From NCBI GenBank assembly GCA_023426125.1, contig JAFABI010000103.1:124001-188000 (forward strand): DNA of 64,000 nucleotides, given 5' to 3'. Each line of letters starts with the position of its first letter. The first letter of the stretch is position 1. The notes under the pieces were generated by a model, which worked only from the letters and a program-made list of their open reading frames with translations, made no database searches and was not told where the DNA came from. The position numbers and the translations under genes were made by a program. Source of the DNA: Bacillota bacterium (GTDB lineage Bacteria; Bacillota; Clostridia; Acetivibrionales; DTU013). Of this stretch, positions 19,117 through 28,950 are shown in pieces.

Positions 19117-21066
19117 TTAGGCCTTGTCGTATTTTGCTATCTTTTCGAAGTCGTCCAGCTTGAGACTTGCACCGCCCACCAGGCCGCCGTCGATATCCGA
19201 CATTGTGAAAAGCTCGCCTGCGCTTGCCGCTGTTACGCTGCCGCCATACTGCACACGCACGGCTATTGCTACTTCTTCACCATAAAGTGCCTTGACTGTC
19301 TCCCTGATGATGGAGCATACCTCATTGGCCTGCTCGTTTGTAGCGGTCTTGCCGGTGCCGATTGCCCAGATCGGTTCATATGCGATCACCAACTGTTTTA
19401 CCTGCTCCGCGCTCAAGCCCAGAAGCCCTATCTTTACCTGATATCTGACCAGATCGGCCGTAACCCCTTGTTCCCTTTGAGCAAGGGATTCGCCTACGCA
19501 CATAATGGGCTTAAGTCCGTATTTGTACGCAGCATGAACCTTTTTATTAACGGTCTCATCCGTTTCGGCAAAGTACTGTCTTCTTTCGGAGTGTCCGATA
19601 ATTACATATTCAACACCCAGTCCAACCAGCATGGGACCGGAGATCTCACCTGTAAAGGCTCCCTTTTCCTCCCAGTGGAAGTTCTGGGCTCCGACTTTGA
19701 TATTGGAGCCGGCAGCAGCCTTGACGGCATCAGGCAGGCAAACGAAGGGAACGCAAACCACCACTTCCGCTGCTGCATCCGCAACTCTGGGTTTCAGAGC
19801 CCCGATGAACTCGGCGGCTTCAGCGGCAGTCTTATTCATTTTCCAGTTGCCGGCAGCGATCTTCTTCCTGGGGTTTTTATCAAGCAGCACTGCTATTCCG
19901 GGAAGTTCCTTGCCTTCGAGGAATTCCAGGGAAGCTCCGCCGCCTGTGGAAATATGTGTGATCTTATCTGCAAAGCCAAGCTGTTCTACGGCCGCAGCAG
20001 AATCACCGCCGCCTACGATGGAAATGGCGCCTGATTCGGCAACCGCCCTTGCGATTTCCCTGGTGCCCGTAGCAAAATTGGGGAATTCAAACACGCCCAT
20101 GGGGCCGTTCCAAACAATGGTTTTGCCTTTCTTTATCTCCTTGGAAAACTTTTCAATGGTAAGGGAACCGATGTCCATCCCCATCCATTCGTCAGGCATG
20201 TCGTCGGAGGGAACATACTTGTGGTCGGTGTCATTCTTGAATTCCTTGCCCACGATACTTCCGATGGGAAGCATAAGATTGACACCTTTTTTCTCAGCCT
20301 TTTCCAGCAGGTTCCTGGCAAGGTCCACCTTATCGTCTTCACAAATGGAATTGCCGATTTTATAGCCTTTGGCCTTCAGGAAGGTGTATGCCATCCCGCC
20401 GCCAATGATGAGGGTGTCCACTTTATCAATAAGATTCTCGATAACAAGTATTTTGTCGGAAACCTTGGCTCCTCCCAATATTGCCACAAAAGGCCTTGCA
20501 GGATGGGAAAGGGCCTTGCCCATAATGTCGATTTCCTTGCTGATAAGGTATCCGCAAACTGCAGGAAGGTAATCTGCAAGTCCTGCAGTGGAAGCATGCG
20601 CTCTGTGGGCAGTTCCGAATGCATCGTTGACATAGATTTCCGCAAGCGTGGACAATTCCTTTGCAAAAGCGGGGTCATTCTTTTCTTCTTCCTTATGGAA
20701 CCTGACATTTTCCAGCATAAGTACTTCGCCGTCTTTTAATGCGGCGGCTTTTGCCTTCGCATCGGGACCTATGACATCGGAAGCCATGATCACCGGCTTT
20801 TTCAGCAGCTCGCCAACTCTTTCTGCCGTGGGCTTCATGCTGAATTTGGCTTCAGGACCGTTTTTGGGCCTTCCCAGGTGGGAAACCAGGATGGTTTTTG
20901 CACCTTTGTCCACAAGATATTTAATGGTTGGCAAAGCACCGACGATTCTCTTGTCATCAGTTATTTTCAGGTTCTCGTCCAGAGGAACATTGAAATCGAC
21001 CCTGACAATTACTTTTTTGCCTTTTACGTCGATATCCTCAATCGTTTTTTTGTTGTAAAGCGCCAT
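19117..21066 (-). CDS. Bifunctional phosphoglycerate kinase - triosephosphate isomerase fusion
   Basis: A single 649-residue frame encodes PGK (residues ~1-395) joined directly to TPI (~400-649). PGK motifs are [20 protein letters not shown] and the nucleotide loop [16 protein letters not shown] motifs are AGNWKMNK, the catalytic His in IGHSERR, the catalytic Glu in [14 protein letters not shown] and YGGSVTA. The junction ([17 protein letters not shown]) keeps no methionine where separate TPI proteins begin. The start MALYNKKT follows AAGGAGTTG; longer upstream frame lacks support. A similar fusion is well known in Thermotoga maritima. Both activities should be present, covering two adjacent steps of glycolysis. 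Confidence 0.95.
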   Translation of the reverse strand: MALYNKKTIEDIDVKGKKVIVRVDFNVPLDENLKITDDKRIVGALPTIKYLVDKGAKTILVSHLGRPKNGPEAKFSMKPTAERVGELLKKPVIMASDVIGPDAKAKAAALKDGEVLMLENVRFHKEEEKNDPAFAKELSTLAEIYVNDAFGTAHRAHASTAGLADYLPAVCGYLISKEIDIMGKALSHPARPFVAILGGAKVSDKILVIENLIDKVDTLIIGGGMAYTFLKAKGYKIGNSICEDDKVDLARNLLEKAEKKGVNLMLPIGSIVGKEFKNDTDHKYVPSDDMPDEWMGMDIGSLTIEKFSKEIKKGKTIVWNGPMGVFEFPNFATGTREIARAVAESGAISIVGGGDSAAAVEQLGFADKITHISTGGGASLEFLEGKELPGIAVLLDKNPRKKIAAGNWKMNKTAAEAAEFIGALKPRVADAAAEVVVCVPFVCLPDAVKAAAGSNIKVGAQNFHWEEKGAFTGEISGPMLVGLGVEYVIIGHSERRQYFAETDETVNKKVHAAYKYGLKPIMCVGESLAQREQGVTADLVRYQVKIGLLGLSAEQVKQLVIAYEPIWAIGTGKTATNEQANEVCSIIRETVKALYGEEVAIAVRVQYGGSVTAASAGELFTMSDIDGGLVGGASLKLDDFEKIAKYDKA

Positions 21067-21090
21067 TTTATTCAACTCCTTAATCATGAT

Positions 21091-21283
21091 AGGGAACACG
21101 CCAAAAAGCAGAAAACTGCAGTCTGGAATGTCCCTTCGTAAATTGTCTTCAAATTGTAAAGGTCCACCCTGCAACCACTCACATAAGGTAAGGGCAAGAG
21201 TGGACCTTCTTAGTCCTTGTAATGTAAGGGAACACACCTCTGCCGAGCAGCGGGTATTCCTTTTGCGTCGAGGAATGTCCCCT
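21091..21283. repeat. Cluster of three palindromic repeats between gap and pgk-tpi
   Basis: 21091-21135 runs from AGGGAACA to TGTCCCT; 21237-21283 runs from AGGGAACACACC to GGAATGTCCCCT. They frame an independent inverted repeat AAGGTCCAC/GTGGACCTT (21159-21208). The outer two belong to the GGGGACA family seen at 30969-31376 and 41798-41852. Confidence 0.7.
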
Positions 21284-21298
21284 TTTTTCGTTTACTGC

Positions 21299-22375
<1,077 letters not shown>

Positions 22376-22525
22376 TTATTCATTTATTGGATAAGTTATC
22401 CCAAGCCACAATTATTTTATATTATTTCATAGTGATTTTCAATACTTTAGGGCAAAATAAATAATTTTTTAACAATGTTAACAATGTCGGCATTCATCCA
22501 TTCTGCTGAATATATTCTCCAGAAT

Positions 22526-23422
22526 TCACCGCGTATATACCGTATACTTATCAATCATTTTCAAAGGATTATAGGATAGTTTGGCCCTTCTCAATCCCTC
22601 CATGCCGAGGTCCTGTTCACGGTTGACATAGACTGTATCCTGCCACTCCTTTTCCAGAAACTGCTGGTTTATTACCGGGTATAGTCCCTGGATCGCGGAA
22701 TTGGCTTTTTCGATGTGTATTACGGCGGTATCGCTGTTAAGCATTTCTCCCACAGTGAAAGCCTCATATTTTCCATTCACCTGAATAAGAGCCCCCTTAC
22801 ATCCCAGGATCCTGAAATTTTTCAGAAGCTCCATGTTGGCCTGGCGTTCGCAGTAATCGCCTTCCTGGCAGCTGCAGTTTTTTTCTCTGCACCACTCTTC
22901 CATAATTCTGCTGCACTCGCTTATCAGCGAGCAGTTCAGCGGTACGTAGCCGAAGTCATATTTGCTTTTAAATTTGTTGATGTGATTCCGCTTGCCATCA
23001 TATTTTTTCCCTTTTAACTGTACCAGATCCTGTGTAGAATACAGGTAATCGCTGTTGTCCCGGTCATATGCAATGTCCTCCTCGGGATTGACGTGCTTTT
23101 TGAAATAATCAAGTTCATTCTGGGCTATTCTTTTAAATACAGGCTTCCAGCCCACCTGCCTGAAGTAATCCTGCAATTCCCGGAAGGTTTCTTCAAAGGC
23201 GCCGCCGCTTAAATCGCCGATAGGCATCAGAACATAGGGGTCACTTCTGCAAGGCGAAGCGATAATACACAATAGTCCGTTTATTTCAGCATATTTAAAC
23301 CGGTAATATTTTCTCCAGGCAAAAAGGTTCGTAAATGTCAGTTCGGAAACCTGCGGGTTGTGAAGCTCCAGATACCGGTCAAACAATTGCTTGTCGTTCA
23401 GAGTAATTTCCGTAAAGTCCAT
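22526..23422 (-). CDS. DUF2156 protein (aminoacyltransferase/GNAT-like fold)
   Basis: A 298-residue soluble protein matching the DUF2156 family, whose fold is the double-GNAT domain of phosphatidylglycerol lysyltransferase (MprF) C-termini. This copy has no membrane domain. A cysteine cluster (REKNCSCQEGDYCERQ) in the middle is conspicuous and might bind a metal. AGGAG precedes the ATG. It stands alone between gap and pfkA, and I cannot infer a substrate. Confidence 0.75.
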   Translation of the reverse strand: MDFTEITLNDKQLFDRYLELHNPQVSELTFTNLFAWRKYYRFKYAEINGLLCIIASPCRSDPYVLMPIGDLSGGAFEETFRELQDYFRQVGWKPVFKRIAQNELDYFKKHVNPEEDIAYDRDNSDYLYSTQDLVQLKGKKYDGKRNHINKFKSKYDFGYVPLNCSLISECSRIMEEWCREKNCSCQEGDYCERQANMELLKNFRILGCKGALIQVNGKYEAFTVGEMLNSDTAVIHIEKANSAIQGLYPVINQQFLEKEWQDTVYVNREQDLGMEGLRRAKLSYNPLKMIDKYTVYTR

Positions 23423-23684
23423 TAAGTCAAACTCCTGTCCATAATCGTTGCAGCAAAAATTACCGGTGCTCGATTTCCAGGGTATTTTCCTTTAGAAATC
23501 AGCACCAGTTGTCTGCAATAATTATATACCACTTACACCGGGTAAATAATCATTACTTTTAAAATAAGATTCCATTGTCGCTGTTGCTCCTCTCCTAAAA
23601 CGGCAAAACGCATCTTGCCGTTATTTACCGGTGGCATGCAACGGAGCGCGATAATCTTACCTTCATTAGATAGTATGCCGGATT
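23423..23684. other. Intergenic stretch with interleaved inverted repeats
   Basis: GGTAAATAA/TTATTTACC and ACGGCAA/TTGCCGT pair inward, and TAAGATT/AATCTTA pairs outward. No gene or clear terminator T tract was found. Confidence 0.4.
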
Positions 23685-24770
23685 TTAATCTCCAAATCCT
23701 ACTCCGACACTTTTTGCAATTTTTACCAGTTCCCCATCGGGTGGAACAGTCTTCAGCTTTCCAACAGCATCTTCCAGTGATACGGCAGTGATGCAGTCTC
23801 CCTGCAGCCCCACCATCATTCCGAATTTGCCTTCGCTAACCAGTTCCATCGCTTTTACTCCATACCGGGTAGAAAGGATCCTGTCATAAGGTACGGGCCT
23901 GCCGCCTCTTTGCAGATGTCCCAGGACTGTGACTCTGGTTTCGATGCAGGCAATCCTTTCAATTTCCTCAGCAAGCCTGTTTCCTATCCCTCCCAGCCGG
24001 ATGGGATCCGGACTGTCATTGACCACCTTGCTGACCACAAGCTCTCCGTCTACGGATTTTGCTCCCTCAGCCGCAACAACGATGCTGAAGTGCTTTCCGG
24101 CAGCCGATCTTTCTTTTATCTTTTCGCATACCTTGTTTATATCATAGGGAATTTCAGGTATCAGGATTACATCCGCACCTCCGGCCACTCCCGATGCGAG
24201 AGCGATCCAGCCGGCATACCTTCCCATGACCTCCAATATCATCACCCTGTGATGGGATTCCGCAGTGGAATGAAGCTTGTCGATTGCGTCCGTTGCAGTA
24301 TCTACCGCCGTCATAAACCCAAATGTCGTATCGGTAGCCGAAAGGTCATTGTCAATGGTTTTTGGCACGCCTACAACATTCACACCCATTCTGGCAAAGT
24401 CCCTTGCGCTCGTCAGTGTGCCGTCTCCTCCAATCATCACCATACAATCTATGCTGTGGGCATGCAGATTGTCAATAACTCTGTCCGACATATCCACATA
24501 ATCCACCTTGCCGTTTCTCTCAACCCTGAACTTGAAAGGATTGTCCCTGTTGGACGTCCCCAGGATCGTCCCGCCCTTGTCCAGTATTCCGGAAACATCG
24601 CCGGGCTTGAATTGTACGTAATTATTCATTACAAGGCCTCTGTACCCGTCTTTGAAACCAATGACCTCATAACCGTATTTCACCTTTGCGGTTTTCACGA
24701 CTGCCCTTAAAACAGCGTTCAATCCCGGACAATCTCCACCGCCCGTCAATACTCCGATTTTTTTTATCAT
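23685..24770 (-). CDS. pfkA: 6-phosphofructokinase with mixed ATP/PPi-type active site
   Basis: A 361-residue PFK (glycolytic phosphorylation of fructose 6-phosphate). The phosphoryl-donor loop reads GGDGT, with the glycine typical of ATP enzymes. The next diagnostic motif is PKTIDND, with the lysine typical of PPi-dependent enzymes (ATP-only enzymes have PGTIDND). This Gly/Lys combination occurs in the group III family, where either donor is possible. Substrate motifs MGRYAGWIA and LGHLQRGGRPVPYDR are present. GGAGG precedes the ATG. A membrane pyrophosphatase is encoded 20 kb away, so the donor matters for the cell's PPi economy. Confidence 0.92.
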   Translation of the reverse strand: MIKKIGVLTGGGDCPGLNAVLRAVVKTAKVKYGYEVIGFKDGYRGLVMNNYVQFKPGDVSGILDKGGTILGTSNRDNPFKFRVERNGKVDYVDMSDRVIDNLHAHSIDCMVMIGGDGTLTSARDFARMGVNVVGVPKTIDNDLSATDTTFGFMTAVDTATDAIDKLHSTAESHHRVMILEVMGRYAGWIALASGVAGGADVILIPEIPYDINKVCEKIKERSAAGKHFSIVVAAEGAKSVDGELVVSKVVNDSPDPIRLGGIGNRLAEEIERIACIETRVTVLGHLQRGGRPVPYDRILSTRYGVKAMELVSEGKFGMMVGLQGDCITAVSLEDAVGKLKTVPPDGELVKIAKSVGVGFGD

Positions 24771-24823
24771 GCTATACCTCCATTATTTACTAGACCCATT
24801 TACTACAGCAAACATTTATTTGT

Positions 24824-24902
24824 CTTTCCGGAAACAATGCGTTGGACCGTTGCTTCCGGAAGGTACATAAATGCCGATAGACCGATGTTGGATTCGCTGC
24901 AG
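24824..24902 (+). repeat. Hairpin repeat family A, copy 4, with tail
   Basis: CTTTCCGGAAAC and CTTCCGGAAGG arms (24824-24863) are followed by ATAAATGCCGATA...ATTCGCTGCAG, the same tail as copy 1. It lies in the pfkA leader. Confidence 0.8.
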
Positions 24903-25004
24903 CCATCCGCACAATTTTAAGGATTATGGCTAATTTTATCTTGAAAACTGCATTAAATCAATAGAAAAATGAATGCTCTATTCCTTGCAAAACACTCCCC
25001 GGAC

Positions 25005-26435
25005 TCACCGGTGTTTTACAATTTTCCAATGTCCGCCTCTGTCTGCGCCTACCCGCTGCAAGATCCCTTTGGCCTTTAGTCCGGCTACCTGTTTTTCGAC
25101 CGCCCGCCTTGATATACCTATCCGCACGGCTATTTCAGCCATTGTAACCGTATTGTCCAAGGCAATCATTTTCAAAATTTTCTCCGAACTTTTCTCCGAA
25201 CCTTTCTCCGAACTTTTCTCCGAAGCATACCCGGCACCCGGTTCGGATATTTTCATTCCATCCGGATACTCTGCAGTTTTTTGAGCGCCGCGATAATTTT
25301 TGTTTTTCAACGTTACAATGAAATATTGCTGGTCGGAGTAAAACTCAGGAAGGTTTTCCTGCTCATACTCCTTTACGATCCTTTTGATTCCGCTGCCTCT
25401 CCGCTCCATGAATTTCAGCCTGTGAAATATATCCGAAATGACCGGATTCCTTCTTAAAGACGGAACATGCAAAATGTCAACCTCCTGAATTCTTTTTCCA
25501 TCGAACATCCCGCCCGGAGAAGTGATTTCCAGCCTGTCATCGTACATATCAATATGGATTTCGGAACCGATAATCATATAGTCACGGTGAATCAAGGCAT
25601 TTACCACCACTTCAAATACGGCTCTTTCAGGATAATCCGGCATTTCGTCGCGGCCGGTGGGCGTCTTTTTCCATTTGATTTTGGAGTTGTTTTTTACAAA
25701 TGCAACGGCATTCTCCAGCAAGCTGATGATATTGCCGCTGTATTCCTTATCATCAATCGCATCTTCAAAGATAGAGCCTTTATCCAGGCCATTCCAGCGG
25801 GTGCAGAAAATCCTCGACGGAAGGATCGGACACTGATCGGACAATAGCACTCCCGCATTCGTTAGAATTCCATTTTCGTCAACCATGCCAAATGAAAGAT
25901 AATCACTTGTTTTTTCTACGGCAACTCTTGTCCGCTGCTTGTAAGTTGCTTCAAACAGAGTGAAGCTGATATCCTGGAACCTATGTCTGGAAGCCATTGC
26001 ATCATAGCTTAGCCGCTGGCCCTTTATAATCAGCTCATTGAGAATATGTGCCGGTGCTACGATGCTTTCATTTCCATTACGCACATACGCTGTTTTGCTT
26101 CCTTCGTTTACATAATAATATGGGGTTGAAACACCTGATTTTACTTCCAATTGGACAATGGTTTTTCCTTCCATATCCATGAGGTTTATCTTAAAAAGCA
26201 GTATCGGCTCAATCTTTGCTTTGATTGCCGCGCTGATTTTCTCTATCAGCTGCTGGGCATCCGAAATCCCGATAACATTGCGGTCATTGCCAATACCCCA
26301 GTAAATAGAGCCTCCGATGCCGTTGGCAAAGGCGCTGACCGTTTTAAGCCAGCTTTTGGGCTTTGACATCTCAAGGGATTCCTTGAATTCAATATCCGTT
26401 GTTTCCGAAAGCAATAGATCGTTAATGCTTCCCAT
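25005..26435 (-). CDS. AlbA_2/Schlafen-domain transcriptional regulator with winged helix
   Basis: A 476-residue protein. The N-terminal AlbA_2 (Schlafen/DNA-binding, formerly DUF4062-like RecG-related) domain contains ESLEMSKPKSWLKTVSAFANG and the glycine-rich SIYWGIGNDRNVIGI. The middle carries the GHKL-like ATP_bind region VVNALIHRDYMI...GSGIKRIV seen in such regulators. The C-terminus is a helix-turn-helix (TMAEIAVRIGISRRAVEKQVAGLK). A low-complexity linker SEKSSEKGSEKSSEK, encoded by a 12-bp tandem repeat, joins the last two parts. The start MGSINDLL follows GGAGG at 6 nt. Its promoter contains a LexA-like box, so it may be DNA-damage induced. Confidence 0.85.
   Translation of the reverse strand: MGSINDLLLSETTDIEFKESLEMSKPKSWLKTVSAFANGIGGSIYWGIGNDRNVIGISDAQQLIEKISAAIKAKIEPILLFKINLMDMEGKTIVQLEVKSGVSTPYYYVNEGSKTAYVRNGNESIVAPAHILNELIIKGQRLSYDAMASRHRFQDISFTLFEATYKQRTRVAVEKTSDYLSFGMVDENGILTNAGVLLSDQCPILPSRIFCTRWNGLDKGSIFEDAIDDKEYSGNIISLLENAVAFVKNNSKIKWKKTPTGRDEMPDYPERAVFEVVVNALIHRDYMIIGSEIHIDMYDDRLEITSPGGMFDGKRIQEVDILHVPSLRRNPVISDIFHRLKFMERRGSGIKRIVKEYEQENLPEFYSDQQYFIVTLKNKNYRGAQKTAEYPDGMKISEPGAGYASEKSSEKGSEKSSEKILKMIALDNTVTMAEIAVRIGISRRAVEKQVAGLKAKGILQRVGADRGGHWKIVKHR
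25179..25224 (-). repeat. In-frame 12-bp tandem repeat in the AlbA_2 gene
   Basis: Four units of TTCTCCGAACTT (plus-strand reading; one unit has CCT) encode alternating SEKS/SEKG. Gain or loss of a unit would keep the frame and change linker length by four residues. Confidence 0.85.
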
Positions 26436-26487
26436 CCGGTTCCTCCAAATCTCCTTCAACGTTTATCCTATTCCTTTACTATTATCC

Positions 26488-26516
26488 ATTGTACCAAACA
26501 AACGTTCTTTTTGCAA
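26488..26516 (-). promoter_or_regulatory. Promoter with LexA-like box before the AlbA_2 gene
   Basis: TTGCAA (26511-26516), 17 bp, TACAAT (26488-26493) on the minus strand. The spacer contains GAACGTTTGTTT (26496-26507), which fits the Gram-positive SOS box GAAC-N4-GTTY. Confidence 0.6.
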
Positions 26517-26582
26517 CTCGATTTTAGGGAAACCGATGCCGATGCTTAAATGGGATGCCGTGGCTTCTTTAGACCTTTTGCC

Positions 26583-27695
26583 TCAAGCAATATTCCGCAG
26601 GATGGAAACAAGAAATTCCGCAGCTTTCACAATATCCTCCACCAGCACCCGTTCTTCCACGCTATGTACCTTATCCATGCCGATGCTCATGTCAACTGCC
26701 TGAATGCCTTTTCCGTTAATTATATTCGTATCGCTTCCTCCGCCCGTCGCTTCCGGCAATAGCTCAATGTCTATGTCCGCAGCCGCTTTTCTGAGGATCT
26801 TCATGATCCCGGAATCCCCGGGAATTTCAAAGGCGTCATATTCCAATGAAGCCGTAACCTCCACACTGCCGCCGAAAAGCGCCGCAGCCTTCTCAAAGCA
26901 TTCACGCATATGGGCGGTTTGCAAATCCAGCTTGTTTTTGGTCCTGCTGCGGGCTTCCGCTGCGATGTCAACCCTGTCGCATATGATGTTGGTTGCCAGC
27001 CCGCCTTTGATCACGCCGACATTGGCAGTTGTTTCACTGTCTATTCTGCCCAGCTTCATATGGGAAATTGCCTCGGCCGCTATCTGGATGGCGCTTATGC
27101 CCTTTTCAGGCTCCATTCCGGCATGTGCGGCCCTGCCCTTGACTACCGCATTTATCTTGTTCTGGGTTGGCGCCTTTACGGCAACGCTCCCTATAGGGCC
27201 GCCGCCATCCAGGACGATCCCGTATTTTGAATATATTTTTCCGTAATCCATATTTTTTGCTCCAAGCAAGCCTACTTCCTCTGCGATGGTAAAGGCTACC
27301 TGAATGTCGCCATGGGGAATATCCTCCTCTTTCAGCACCCGCAGAGCCTCCAGGATGCATGCGATGCCGATTGCATCATCACCGCCCAGTACGGTAGTCC
27401 CGTCGGTTTTTATATAGCCGTCCTCAAGAATGGGCTTTTTACCCTTCCCCGGCACAACCGTATCCATATGGGCCATCAGCAGAACGGCAGGAACGTTTTT
27501 TGCCCCCTTCACATTGCAAAGGATGTTTCCTGCGTTTCCACCGGTTTTCTCACCCGCATCATCCTCAAATGGTTCATACCCCATGGCCGAGAGCTTTTCT
27601 TTCAGGGTATCCGCCATCTGGCGTTCCTGTCCGGACAGGCTGTCTATGCGGACAAGCTGCACAAATTCGTCGATTATTCTCTCTTTATGAATCAT
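26583..27695 (-). CDS. PepT-like M20/M42 zinc aminopeptidase
   Basis: A 370-residue di-zinc peptidase of the PepT-related group. Metal and catalytic residues appear in LMAHMDTVVPG, GGDDAIGIA, TIAEEVGLLGA, VLDGGG and the dimerisation-domain motif GRAAHAGMEPE. It probably trims small peptides in the cytoplasm; the exact specificity is unknown. The start MIHKERIID follows GGAGG at 6 nt. Its first codons overlap the last 11 bp of trmL, so the two are co-translated. Confidence 0.88.
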   Translation of the reverse strand: MIHKERIIDEFVQLVRIDSLSGQERQMADTLKEKLSAMGYEPFEDDAGEKTGGNAGNILCNVKGAKNVPAVLLMAHMDTVVPGKGKKPILEDGYIKTDGTTVLGGDDAIGIACILEALRVLKEEDIPHGDIQVAFTIAEEVGLLGAKNMDYGKIYSKYGIVLDGGGPIGSVAVKAPTQNKINAVVKGRAAHAGMEPEKGISAIQIAAEAISHMKLGRIDSETTANVGVIKGGLATNIICDRVDIAAEARSRTKNKLDLQTAHMRECFEKAAALFGGSVEVTASLEYDAFEIPGDSGIMKILRKAAADIDIELLPEATGGGSDTNIINGKGIQAVDMSIGMDKVHSVEERVLVEDIVKAAEFLVSILRNIA

Positions 27696-28188
27696 ACGAT
27701 CCCTCCATTCCCATTTTACCGGTATTTTGGAAGCCATTAAAGCCGTTTTGCCTCAATGCTTCATAAACAATGATTGCCGCAGAGTTGGATAAATTAAGAG
27801 AACGTATTCCAGGCCTCATGGGAATCCGGATACAGTTCTCCCTGTTTTTTACCAGCAATTCCTCAGGCAAGCCGGCAGTCTCTTTACCGAATACAATGAA
27901 GCAATTCCCGGGATAAATCACCTCAGTATATGACTTTGCCGCCTTTGTGGTTGAAAAATAAAAGGTTTCGTCCTTGAACAGGCTTCTCAACTCCTCGAAG
28001 CTGTCATAGCACTTGACATTGACGCCTCCCCAGTAGTCCAGCCCGGCGCGTTTCAGGTACCTGTCCTCTATGGAAAAGCCCAGGGGCCTGACAAGATGCA
28101 GCGCCGCTCCTGTTGCCGCACAGGTTCTTGCGATATTTCCGGTATTCTGAGGTATCTCCGGTTCTACCAACACAATATTTAAAGCCAA
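27685..28188 (-). CDS. trmL: tRNA (cytidine/uridine-34-2'-O)-methyltransferase TrmL
   Basis: A SPOUT-family methylase that modifies the wobble ribose of certain leucine tRNAs. It opens LNIVLVEPEIPQNTGNIART and carries the knot motifs VFGKETAGLPEELL and RIPMRPGIRSLNLSNSAAII. I set the start at TTG (28188), 9 nt after GGAG, giving MALNIVLV; another TTG five codons upstream is possible. Length 167 residues, slightly longer than usual because of a C-terminal tail overlapping the PepT-like gene. Confidence 0.92.
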   Translation of the reverse strand: MALNIVLVEPEIPQNTGNIARTCAATGAALHLVRPLGFSIEDRYLKRAGLDYWGGVNVKCYDSFEELRSLFKDETFYFSTTKAAKSYTEVIYPGNCFIVFGKETAGLPEELLVKNRENCIRIPMRPGIRSLNLSNSAAIIVYEALRQNGFNGFQNTGKMGMEGSYDS

Positions 28189-28207
28189 AATCCTACACTC
28201 CAATGCT

Positions 28208-28241
28208 TAAAAAAAAGATGGCGGTTATACCATCTTTTTTA
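28208..28241 (-). terminator. Terminator after the cheX-like gene
   Basis: AAAAAAGATGG and CCATCTTTTTTT form an A/T-flanked stem with a short loop; it would work on both strands. Confidence 0.8.
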
Positions 28242-28264
28242 TTATATGTTTTATTATGCCTGTG

Positions 28265-28732
28265 TTATCCGCCTTCAATGGAAATATCCAGCTCAATCAC
28301 TCCATTGTTGTCCAATAGCAAAGGAATGCAGATCGTCTTCATCTTGTTCGGCGATATCATCATGTTATCGCCCATTAACAAGGAAGGCGGCGTAATCTCA
28401 ACGATCTTTCCCCTGTTGTAAAGCAGGGTGGCGGCATTGCCGAGAATCATATTGGTCAGCTCTGAAATCGCACTTTTTGATATCTCATCCAGTTCGGTAA
28501 CCGGCATGCCGTACATCATAGAAGAAGCGATGCTCATGGCCAGATTCTTGTTCATGGAGAATACGGCCTGTCCTCTTATGTTTCCCGTCAGTCCTACAAG
28601 TATTAAAATACTGTCGCTTTTGTAAGGAGCTTCCTTCAAATATACCTTACCCAATTTCGCATCAATCGAGGCGATTTGTTTCAAAACTGTCTGGCTTGCT
28701 TCGATGAAAGGGTTTATATAATCAATATTCAT
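28265..28732 (-). CDS. CheX-family protein (CheY-P phosphatase type)
   Basis: A 155-residue protein of the CheC/CheX family. It has the pattern ISKSAISELTNMILGNAATLLYNRG, including the E-x2-N active pair used to dephosphorylate CheY. No chemotaxis gene is nearby, so its partner is unknown; stand-alone CheX proteins often serve other response regulators. GGTGG lies 9 nt upstream of the chosen ATG. Confidence 0.8.
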   Translation of the reverse strand: MNIDYINPFIEASQTVLKQIASIDAKLGKVYLKEAPYKSDSILILVGLTGNIRGQAVFSMNKNLAMSIASSMMYGMPVTELDEISKSAISELTNMILGNAATLLYNRGKIVEITPPSLLMGDNMMISPNKMKTICIPLLLDNNGVIELDISIEGG

Positions 28733-28875
28733 CAATCAAATCCACCTTTGTTCAACATATGTTTGCGTATAATGAATATACCTATTCTATATTTACGACA
28801 AAAATCCTTCTTTTCATTAGCACTTTTTTTGACATAATTCGAAAAAAATAATGCGGAATACCTTTTAAGGCCTTT

Positions 28876-28906
28876 TGAATAAGGTCTTTGAACGATAGGA
28901 ATATTA
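28876..28906 (+). promoter_or_regulatory. Sigma-G-like promoter of the photoproduct lyase gene
   Basis: TGAATA (28876-28881), 18 bp, AATATTA (28900-28906). It has the same spacing as the spoVA promoter at 33182-33212 and suits forespore expression. Confidence 0.5.
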
Positions 28907-28950
28907 ATAAGGATTCTTTATTTTAAAAGATTGTAAAAAGGAGCCGCCCA

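Noticed and set aside
21067..21237. 57-codon N-terminal extension of the PGK-TPI frame
   Set aside because: Crosses palindromic repeats and lacks family similarity; the ATG at 21066 has a good ribosome site and normal PGK start.
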